A stretch of DNA of 64,000 nucleotides from Doryteuthis pealeii (Eukaryota; Mollusca; Cephalopoda; Myopsida; Loliginidae), in NCBI GenBank assembly GCA_023376005.1, contig CM042145.1:18930204-18994203 (forward strand), read 5' to 3'. Position numbers and translations under genes: made by a program. The notes beneath the pieces were generated by a model, which saw only the letters and a list, made by a program, of their open reading frames with translations, was not told the DNA's origin and did not search any database. Positions 14,901-26,638 of the stretch are shown here, piece by piece (the first letter of the stretch is position 1; every line of letters begins with the position of its first letter).

Positions 14901-17452
14901 ATTTATCAAAAAACTATTTTCTTTGTTACATAATAGATCAGCTCTGATAATGGTCTTATACAGATTGAAATATTGCAATATTAGCCAATAAATACAACAT
15001 TAATTAATAACATCTGTGTCTTTTTTCAAATTTCTTCTCTGATATGTTTTTATATATAAACCATTTTAGTGTTATATTTACTAGATATCTGTAATATATT
15101 TACATGTGTGAATATAAAAATATCTTGTCTATTTGTGTGTGTACAAATGACAATGATATTCAAGGCAAAAAAAGAAACCTTTGTTTCTTTAAAATTCAAT
15201 ACGCTTTGCCTTCTTTTTTTCCTTTCTTTTTCCTTTTTTTTTTTTTTTTTTTTTTTTTCCAAATCTGAACCAGCTGTGCTTCCTGAGCTCAATAAGCAAT
15301 ACATACAGAATCATTGCCTGCCTTCCTTATAAATCTTGTTATCCTTCTTTTTATGCCCTTCACAAAGATTCTTATTGGCATGCAACTCAAAAAGATAAAA
15401 GAGCTTCCTTTTCATTAAATCTTTTCAAAATATCAGGTATGTCTTTTTTTTTGCCCTTTTGCGGATTTTTGTTAATCTTTTTTTTTATTTATTGATCAAA
15501 AAAAAAATTTTTTTTAAAGTTCACCCGTTGAAATTATTTACCTGGATTCTCATATAACACTTACAGAGATGCTGATACGTACACGTCTTGCATCACTGAC
15601 GCATAAAAATCTAAAAGGACGCATAAAATATCCATGCGTCCCAGTGTTTTTTGTTTTTTTTTCCTCCATTATTTCCAGCTAACTCTAAATACATTTCAAT
15701 ATTTTCTTGGAAATGAATTACACTGTATGGGGTACAAGGTAGGGGTTAGACGGCTTTAGTTGTTCATAGATAAAAACTCTACAATTCATTAAGAAACTTT
15801 AGTTGAGACCCATCAAATTTCCCGGGGACTCATTCAAATCAAATCCATGCATCCCAGGACACACTAAATTAAAAAGCTATCAGCATCACTGTACTTATGA
15901 GCAATCTCAATAAAATGAGTTTTTTTTTTTTACTAGGATGAGTCAAAAGTTTTGCAATATTTGCATACATGCTAGTTGGAGGTGCATGGTGTAATGGTTA
16001 TAGTCAAAGGAAATGGACATGACAACCTAAATTCAAATCCTGGACATGGCTATGAACATTTTTTATAAACCCTTCTAACATACTCGAGTATATAATGGAG
16101 GAGAGAGATATTTAGATAGGATAGATGATTGTTGATAGCCTTATTTACATTCTGCTTACTTCAACTACTTGTCTGGAAGCCATGTTCTCTGGTTGGGCTT
16201 ACTTCTCTGCTGGGGGGGTTGATTCTTCTTTGTGCAGGGCTGGACATTGCTTGTTTTAACATTTAATTAACACAACAAGACTTGCTTGTTTCTTGATCAA
16301 GCTTTATTTTCAACCCTGCCCTTTTGATTCCGCTGCGGGGGGAGAAAGGACATCAGAGCGGCGAGCCATAGGTCCACCTGCTCTGAAATCTGCGTCGCAT
16401 CTGTAACTAAACTAAAACTTATTTTCATGCATCTGTAATGGCACGTTTTCAAGGGGTCAAATCAAAAGGTTATTACCCGTCCATACCTGTCGGGTAATTT
16501 TCCATGGACCCCATCATTTTTTAACTAACGGACCCTAATTCAAAATTCTAACTACAGGTACATTCATAATTTATGAGCTGCTCATAAATTATGTAACACA
16601 TTTTACATTGTGCTAATACCCTTGGGAAATGTATGCATCCAACTACTCTCCCTCCAGCTATGGGTAAATAGTAGGGCAGACTGGGATTATTAACCTTGGC
16701 TAGATAACCAGTCTAGGAGAAGGAAAACTCTGAATTCAAACCTGTTAAACTCTGCTTAAGAAATTGACCTTGTGTCACTTCCTGCTTGTGCAGAGGGGCT
16801 GATAGATATGCATGCTAGTTTCCAGAATAAACTTCAGGAACTTGAGGGAATCAAACGGATGTCAAAAGAAGCATATAGTCCACACCTAGCTCTGTTGGAT
16901 TATTACTTGTTCTGATCCATGGCTCACTTCCAGCACTCACAATGCTTCAACAACCAAGAGGAGGTGGAAGCTTCAGTGAAGGAGTTCTTCACCTCAAAGG
17001 ACAAGAACTGGTATCAGCATGAAATCAAAGTACTGTCAGAAAGGTGGCTTCAGACAATACAACGCAATGGCCTCTACTTTGAACGTTAGGTTGCTTTTGT
17101 TATAACATCAAGAATAAAGCAAATAAGTTACCAAAATATTGCAAAACTTTTGACTCACCCTAGTAATAAAAAAAAAATACTTATTTTCCTAAATTAACAT
17201 AGGGAAGATCCTTGAAAAGAAAAAATCTGGTTATTTTCCTATCTAACTTGGATGGTAAGATTGGAAGCTCTTAGCATATTCTTTATAAAATTTGCTTATT
17301 TTCATAATGATATCTGACATATAGGGCTGGGTTTCAAAATCTTTTAAATTATTTATTTTTTAGTTTGCTTATTTTTAGAGGCTGGGATCCTTTAAAGGAA
17401 AAAAATGTTTATTTTCATTGTAATATCTGATATATATATATATATATATATA

Positions 17453-17483
<31 letters not shown>

Positions 17484-18718
17484 TATATATATATAATATA
17501 TATATATATATAAATAAAGATTTTTATTTTTATTTTTATAGCGTGTTAGAAGCATTAATTAAAATGTAATAATATATTTTTGAAGGCAAAATAATGCAAA
17601 TTTATGTTTAAAAACATATTTATTTAAAAAAAAAAAAAAAAGGGTTAAATTTATTTAATTTTTTTTTTTTTTTTTTTTTTCCTTAATATTTTCAGGCTGA
17701 AGATCGGCATAGCCTGAAAATATTAAGGGAAAAAAAAAAAAAGAAAGAAAAAAAATTAAATAAATATGTTTTTAAACATAAATTTGCATTATTTCACCTT
17801 CAAAAATATATAAAAGAACATTTAAGATATAATCTAACATCTTTTTAAAAAGTATTCAAGCAAAGAAATATTATTATTTTTTATAATTGTATGCCTACTT
17901 TTGCACCCCCTGTATATTAAAAGTCATCTCTCTTCCTTTAGTGAAAAGTTCAAAAGTGTCTATATAGTCAATTCTTCCTGACATAATTTCAGTCATTCTG
18001 CAAAAAAATCTAACTAAATTATTTCTATGCTTTTACCTAATGGTGTAAATTTGACTGTAGTACTTCACCAAGTTATGACTTAAGTTCATCAAAATTTCAA
18101 CAATTCTTCTGATAATTTCAGAAAAAAAAAAAAACAACAAAAGTGATTCTGATAAACATTCTTGTTAGTAATCAACTTGTAACTTGAAAAAATGAGTGAA
18201 TTGTAATAGTTCAACATATTCATTCATACCAGCCAGAATCCTACAAATAACTGAAGATTTGGTCCTAAAGAACCATTCGGGTAGATACCTAGGTAGATAC
18301 CTAGGTAGATAGTGTCTGACTCATGTAGGGCCTTATAATCATGCTCTACTTAGCGTATTGAGCACTTTTTACATATATAACTCCTTTGGTGTTTTTTCTT
18401 TTGGCCATTACATACGATACTGATGATTATTTTCAGAAAGTACGGATGTACTGGTCTTTTCTTTCTTTTTTTTTTTTTTTTTTCCCCAGATGCCAGTTTG
18501 AAAAATGTTGTTATTTTTAAAAACTGAGTTATCTGGGTTTTTTTCCACATGGTTAGAGTTTAGATGTAAAATACATATATATATTATATATATTAATATT
18601 TATATTTTTGCTTGAAGGCAATTACAATGCGCATATCACATAAAATTCAATAATTATAGAAGATAATAATGACAAGTGAATTTCGCAAAGAATCACTCGG
18701 TGTGTAGAATATCGAACA

Positions 18719-18750
<32 letters not shown>

Positions 18751-21700
18751 AGTAATTTAGTTTCACATGATTTATATATCTATCTTTGTAAAGAAACATT
18801 CAAATAGAAATGAGATGCATATGCATGTGGAAAATGGTTTGCATAAGCACATGTACACAAAAGTCACATATACAACTGCATAAAAAATATCATCTTGATA
18901 TACCCAAATGACTATGCTTATTTTAAGTTGTAAAATTTGGGTACTTGTCCAGGATATACCACTGAGAAAATGTCTGGTAATATACAAAACATTTATACAG
19001 AAATGTATTACTTACATTCACCATAAAATCATTTGCTTCATTATTTTTTTTTTTTTTTTTTTGAACAGTGTCAAGTTAGGGCCCAAAATAATACGGGCAA
19101 TCAACCATGACTCACCGTGTTCTTAGTGGTTGAAGGGAGGAGGTCTAAAGAAATATAGTGGGTGAATAAATTGTAGTAGGTCAAAATAGTGGTTTTAAAT
19201 GTAAATGTTCAGTAAAAATAAAAATAATTAAAAGAATGATGGTAATGACTGAAACTTACACTTATTTGAACTAGCAGCGGCTACCCGGCATCTCCTGGGT
19301 AGAGGGGGATTTTTTAAGTTAGTCCCACAGATCCATTATTACTGAATTGTGAGTTGAATCCTTGTGGGATGTCCCATTTAAATCCCTATGTAAAAAAAAA
19401 TAGACCTTGCATTGATCCACTACTCTGAAAAGAAATGTTAATGTCTACTATCTAAAATATTAAATGAAAAAAAAAAATCCATGCTGTTATCATTTAAATT
19501 TATTTTTTAATTATCTTCACAAATATAAATCAAATCTCTATTATTTTTACTCTAAAACTAAGCCCTGGTGATATTTAATGTGTATATATATTTACTTTGT
19601 CGTTAATTGTTTTATTTTCAAAGTTTCCTCCAGACATACATATACACACAACTGCCCTTTATATATGTATAGATGGTGAATGTATTCATTCACTCACTGA
19701 TCCTATAAACCGGGTTTGCTTGTGGGGACACTATTTTGTAGTATGTCTTGAGCTGGAATAGCCTGGCAGAGCACATCCCTCACCAGGTTAACAACTGTTT
19801 TCCTTCTCCTAGAGATTATGGTCAAGTCACTCTAAAAGCACTGGTTCCTACTAGATCACTGAAGTTAAGCAGTGATGAGCCTGTTCAATACTCAATTGGG
19901 TGACCACTTAAGCAATAGCAGGTACTGTAAGCAACCTGAGTCATTTGCTTATCAAAAATGACTTGATTCAGCATTAAATGACCCAAAAAAGAGATTACGG
20001 TCAAGTCACATTGAAAGCAACGGTTCCCACAAGATCACCAAAGTTAAGCAGTGATGAGCCTGTTCAATACTTAATTGAGTGACCACTTAAGCAATAGCAG
20101 GTACTGTAAGCAATCTGAGTTCTTTGTTCATAAAAAAATGACTTTATTCAGCATTAAATAACCTAAAAAATGTTGATATGTCATAAAACAAAAGAACAAA
20201 CCAACCTTCTCCTAGACCAGTTGTCATACGAAGGTTAAAGAGCCAAGTCTCTTCTACTATTTACCCAAAACTGAAGAGAGAATAGTTGGATACATACCTT
20301 TCCCAAAAGTACTAGCGCTTTGGGAAATGCAAAGAGCTTCATTCAAGATTTGAACTCAAGTAGCTGAATCCATTTCCTAAGATGATAACCATTACAAAAC
20401 AAGTGCCTCAATGTATTACATTTCTCTCTATATTATTTTGTACATTACTGCTGATATTTTCTCAGCAGGATGTTCTGGGCAATTAACAAAATTTGAACAC
20501 ATTTTATGGTTTTATTTTCTCTTGCATATACAAGTAGTATCACCAACACTTCTCTGATGTGTATGCCATGCAATTGACAGATATGTGACAATTACCAAAA
20601 TTTGAACACATTTTATGGTTTTATTTTTCTCTTGCATATACAAGTAGTATCACCAACACTTCTCTGATGTGTATGCCATGCAATTGACAGATATGTGACA
20701 ATTACCAAAATTTGAACACATTTTATGGTTTTATTTTCTCTTGCATATACAAGTAGTATCACCAACACTTCTCTGATGTGTATGCCATGCAATTGACAGA
20801 TATGTGACAATTACCAAAATTTGAACACATTTTATGGTTTTATTTTCTCTTGCATATACAAGTAGTATCACCAACACTTCTCTGATGTGTATGCAATGCA
20901 ATTGACAGATATGTGATATTAAAACACATAGCTCACATGTCAATCAATCAACACCAACACTAGGTTGGTGTGACACTGCATGCTTTTAAAAGCATCCGTT
21001 TGATATCTTTTTTTTTTTTAACCTGTTCCCGATTGTCGACTTAGAAAAATTGGACCATATTACCTTAAGGCACCCCTTTTCAATTTTGTGTCATTAGGTC
21101 ATTTTTTTTCATTTACACCTTCAATATCCGGTTGTTTGTTAGGGGTTAGGGTTAGAACCCCTAACCCTTTACTCCTAACCCTAACCCCTAACAAACAACC
21201 GGATATTGACGGTGTAAATGAAAAAATGACCTAATGACACAAAATTGAAAAGGGGTGCCTTAAGGTAATATGGTCTGAAAAATTATATTACAACAATAAT
21301 ACTATTAATCACTACTCAGATCATCATGAGATCTATGTCCTTTTTTTCTTGTTTTCTTTGCTTGAAGCCTGCTATTACCTCTTTTGGGCACTTTTCTACT
21401 CGCACATCTATGTGAGAAGCCATTCTATCATTCCCAGCATGCTTTATTATATTTGCCTTTGTTTTTCTATTATACTAATCAATTTCTTTCAATTTCATCA
21501 TCTAATCAAAAAAAACAAAAAAAAAACAACTTCACTGATCAACAAAACAATGCTTTATTCACTCATGAAGATGTCACTTACTTTGGAGCTGCTGTTGTAA
21601 TCTTAAACAAAGATTTCTTTTTTTTTTTTTTAATTAATTTATCTGTGTAATGATTATACCTATGTTTTTTTTATAAATGATAACCTGCTGATGATTGATC

Positions 21701-24700
21701 CTTACAAGATTATAATGGGTTTGTTTAAAAAATTAAAAAAGCATTACAATGTATTGATTCTTGAAGTAAAAAAGAGAATGCAAATATGAAATGATAATCA
21801 CATGAATAGATTTGCTAAAAAACAATGGAAAATTCATGAAGCTGTTTTTCAGATACAAAGTTAAATCTGATTTTTGCACGCTTAAAATGATTACTAATAC
21901 CAGAAATATATATATATATATATATTCAGTTTCAGACATATGTTGGACGAGGGTGTTCTGAAAATTGCCCAATTTAATATCACGTTTGTGCTCATATAAA
22001 CGCTTCTTGAGAGTTCTGGCAGTTTCTCCAATGTATTTTTTGTCATATATATATATATATATATATATACAAAGTGTGTCAAAAAAAGTATTGAGATTTT
22101 TTGTACTTTTTGATACACCTTGTATTCTGAAAAAAAATAACATTCCATTCATTAATTTTTTTTTCAGAATACAAGGTATGTCAAAAAAGTACCAAGCTGT
22201 ATTTACCAAGACAGAAATGAAGAATGAATGGAACGTTTTTTTTTTTTTTTTCAGAATACAAGGTGTGTCAAAAAGTACAAAAAAGCTTGATACTTTTTTG
22301 ACACACCTTGTATATATATATATATATATATATAGTCATTCACAGACACTGAAGAGATGTATCACATCTCTTCAGTGGCTAGACATTTGTAAGCTACCTA
22401 CAGCCGGGATAGAAACCGGTCAATTCAGTATCAATCGGACAGCTTAACCGCTTGGCTATCATCACCTACAGAATGGGGAGGGGATAATAATAAAAAAAAC
22501 ATTAAATGGTTTCTCCACAGAAAAATCCTACATATTATCTGTGATCTGAAAACTTGTTATATATCTTTTGTGGCTTTAATCAACCACAGCTCATATCTAT
22601 ATCATTGACTGGTACAACCATGAAAACTGAACAAATCTTTTGCATTTTCTTTTTTTATTTCTTTAATCCCAATGTATACACTGATAAGCCAAAACATTAT
22701 GACTACCTATCTAATAAGGCTGTTACATAATGGGTGTGATGTGGAGCTGTGAAAATGGTGGCCTGATGTGTGGATTAGAATGGAAAAGTTTAAGTGATGA
22801 TTTGGCATGGACGTGTCGGGATTTGATTGGACAAGCGAATTGTACATGGTGAAGGGAGAAAGGAGAAAGGTGAAAGTGTAAATTGAGTCTGGAAGAATGC
22901 GTTAATGGAGCAAGACATGAATTTCTTGCTCTCGGCAGTTGTAATTTGGGGGAAATAAAATACTCATGAGGGAAAAGAAGCAGTCTTGTGTTATTACTGA
23001 AAACTCCAAATGGCACAAGGCAAGATAACCTTCAGCCCCAAGTTGGTTTTCAGACTCCATAACATCATAGAACTGCCAGTCAACGGAACAGCTGCCCAAC
23101 AACCAGGATTCCAACCTTCTCTGATGTAGTACCGGTACAGAGATAAGTATATTAAATATTTCTTTATCCACACATCATTCAGTCCATTAGAAGTAAGAGC
23201 CATGTGGAAACATCATCTCTCCATTTAGAAATGAGTGCGAGACATAATGAAGAGTTGACATGTCATCATCTCAGCTTTTCCGACAAGGAGAGGATAAACT
23301 AACAAACATATTTGATACATCTCTCCATTCTGACAAGGAGAGCTTAGTGTTACAAACGTATTGGTCCTCCAGGTAACAGCTTTTATCTGATAAAACATGG
23401 ACTCTACAAGGCATGTGCTATTGTTATACAAAACAGTAGCTGTCATTCTTGCCATACGTCACTGGTCATGATATTTTGGCTTATCAATGGATTTAATTCT
23501 TGTAAAATATAAATATCAAATGGTATGAAAAAATGTGAGGTTCTTTTTAATGGCAATTTACTATTAAAGGTGAGTATCTAAAAAATATTTCTGTTTGCAT
23601 GCTGTTAGAATTGTAACTTTATTCACCAAGGAATAAAGTGAAAAAAAAAAAAAATAAAAAAAAGAAAAAATAACCAAAAGAAAATAAAAAAGCAAACAAC
23701 CTGTTGAATTGGTTTGTAAAGATCACTTTTAATCTTACATTTATCTTGATATGTTTTAAAGAAGATATAATTGCAATTCAAGTTTATATATATTTTGTGT
23801 GTGTATCTTTATATATGCTGAATTATGTATTACTGGGGATATTTTATATTTATCATTGTCTAGAAAATATAAATGTTTTTTCTTGATGATATGAATTTCT
23901 TTGTTTATTTCAAGCAAGAATACATTCCTTCCTGTAAAAGAGACTGCGTGAAAATCAATGATAAAAACATTATAAAGAGTCCTAGAAAAAAAAATAAGGA
24001 GTTGAATAACCAAATTAAAGTTTGGTTTGGTTATTTTGTTTCATAGCACATCAACTCTTTTCGGGTCATTTAATGCAGAATCATTATTTTGATATTCAAT
24101 TTCTTACAGTACCTGATGTTGATTAAATGGTCACCCATCTAAGTATTGAACAGGCTCATCACTGCTTAACTTCTGTGATCTAGCGGGAACCGGTGCTTTC
24201 AACGTGATTTGACCGTAGGCCCCAAATTAAAGTCATATTTCAAATCATCATCATCATCACCTAATAATAATGATAAAATTGAAAGTCATTCAAAATTTTT
24301 TCTCACAATTTCATCATTTACGGCTGGTATAGCTCAGTCGGTAGAGTGTCCAACTAGGAACCACAAGGTTCCTGGTTTGATACCGGCCCATGCCAACTCA
24401 GCATATGAGTAGCACAGGGATCTGTGTGGTAAGGAGCCGATGGTAGGTGTTGTGCTCCACCTCAGACACTAAAAACAATCTCCTTAGTCCAGTGCTAGTG
24501 AAAAGGGGATAGACTCCCTCACTGTCTGGCTGATACTGACTTTAGGCCACCCTGACAACAACTTTACTTTAGATTTAATGATACAGGACATTGATTGAAA
24601 CCCTTTTAAAAGTGTTCAGTGTTCAAGTGATTGATATTCCACTTTGGTCCTTACTTGGGCTAGACGGGCGGTCAGAGAGGCCCCCTCCAATCAATCGGCT

Positions 24701-25784
24701 GATCATGTCAAGTCCTAGCACCTATATGATTGTCCCAGCCCTATTGCCATCAGGCAAGCCCCAACCCTTTTTATCATATGTGTATTAGAAGGTGGTGACT
24801 GAGGGTCTTCATGTCCTGGGAATGATGTTAAACTCTATTTGATGATGAGGTTCCAGTTTTGGAGGTTTGGGGAATGTGGAGCACCCCTTCATCACCATTG
24901 CTCCCTGGTCCACTCTGACCCAGAGTGGTAGTACCTGTTAGGGTCCCATCTATGGGTTAAATAGAAAAACATGTATTTATAAACAAAATTGATTATCCAT
25001 TAAGAATGATTTTATTTCAAAACTTTGTCGGCATTAAATGACCCACTGAGGTTGATATGCCGTAAAACAAACCAAACCAAATCAAGTGATTGATTACTTA
25101 TTGATAACCAAAAATTTCTGGCAGTTAAATCATTGGCATTGCAGTCTCAGAAGACTATATAGTTCTTGTGCCCCTGAGGTTACAGCGCCTCCTGTGACTG
25201 TGAAGTCCAATGTTCGAAAAACATTCTCGACTACAAATGTCGCATGTGAAAGCTGTCCCTGACAGATGTCGATGTGCCGGTGCTTTGTTGCCGCTGCTTT
25301 CTTCTGGACGTCTTAAAATTAAATTTTGGTGGGCTGAGAAGTACAAACCATGTGAAATTTATAGCTGAATGTGTGATGTGTACAGAAAAGCATGTTTTAG
25401 TAAAAAAATAATGTTTACAAATCAGCTAAACATGGGTTTGCCACTATGATCCCGAGTCAAAAAGACAGTCCATGGAATGGAAACACACTGAATCTTTAAA
25501 GAAAAAGTTTCAGGCACAGAGATCTGTAAAGAAGGTAATGGTGATAGTCTTCTGGGACATGAAATGGCCAATCACAATTGATTTCCTTGAAAATAGTGCA
25601 ATTGAAAATAGTGCTTTCCATTGCCAACTCCTTAGGTAAAATCCATCTTATCTATTGAATGACCCTTGCATATATATATGTAATGAATGATGGGAAGCTT
25701 TGTTGGTTGTATTAGAAGCATGGAAGCTTCCCACCATCCATTGCATATACCTTCAAAGAAGCATATATGAACTCTCTAACAACA

Positions 25785-25820
<36 letters not shown>

Positions 25821-25885
25821 TGAAATAGGTGTATTTGGGCAGCATCTTTTCATTCAAACAAATTTCATTAAACAAAACAGAATCC

Positions 25886-25937
<52 letters not shown>

Positions 25938-26148
25938 CAAGATAGCGTATTTGTCTTTCATTATCATACCTTGACAATGGTTCGGATAAGAACCAAAATT
26001 ACTTGTTCAGTCAAAAATGGCTCTTTCGGAGAAATTATTAATGCCTTTCAAGACTGTAAGATCAAAAGAATTATTAGGAAGCGTGAAAAAAAAAGGAAAA
26101 AACTTGAAAATAATAAGGATGCTGTTTTGTTTAATGAAATTTGCTTGA

Positions 26149-26185
<37 letters not shown>

Positions 26186-26453
26186 ATATATATACACACA
26201 CAAGGTGTGTCAAAACAGTATCGAGATTTTTAAAACTTCTTGATACACCTTGTATTCTGAAACAAATAACGTTCCATTCATTAATTTTTTTCAGAATACA
26301 ATGTGTGTCAAAAAGTACCAAGTTTTAAGCTGTACTTACCAAGAATAGAAGAATGAATGGAACATTTTTTTGGGTTTTTTTTTTTTTCAGAATACAAGCT
26401 ATGTCAAAAAGTACAAAAAATCTTGATACTTTTTAACACACCTTGTATGTATG

Positions 26454-26498
<45 letters not shown>

Positions 26499-26581
26499 CA
26501 GGCGCGTTGTCTTGAAGAAGGGTGGCTAACATGCTGCCTGGAAACCAATGGTAACAATGGTAACACCTTAAATGTATTGTA

Positions 26582-26638
<57 letters not shown>

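Larger units (their letters stand above)
15936..17160 (+). mobile_element. mariner-family element with nested insertions and broken transposase
   Basis: Terminal inverted repeats GGATGAGTCAAAAGTTTTGC (left) and its near-complement GCAAAACTTTTGACTCACCC (right), with TA duplications at 15934-15935 and 17161-17162. At 16874-17089 the plus strand reads [13 protein letters not shown], a stop, then [20 protein letters not shown] and a tail ending NGLYFER. This matches the C-terminal end of mariner (DD34D) transposases, just after the third catalytic aspartate region. The rest of the transposase is deleted. A SINE (15978-16810), itself carrying a solo LTR, is inserted near the left end. Confidence 0.9.

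Noticed and set aside
20613..20943. Minus-strand frames with repeated [20 protein letters not shown]
   Set aside because: Products of the 109-bp tandem repeat; no gene features.
21140..21190. Relic telomere or chromosome-fusion point
   Set aside because: Only a few TTAGGG units, symmetric about the centre of a MITE with copies elsewhere in the window.
24128..24222. 5S rRNA gene
   Set aside because: Head is diverged from functional 5S, and a retroposon tail follows it. The dimer at 19814 has a target-site duplication.
24320..24400. tRNA gene
   Set aside because: A and B boxes are present, but the acceptor and anticodon stems do not pair properly and a constant SINE body follows; the same head recurs in at least eight places.
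25155..25346. Zinc-finger host gene
   Set aside because: Only one finger-like motif, no splice structure, and it resembles the C-terminal finger of retroelement ORFs.
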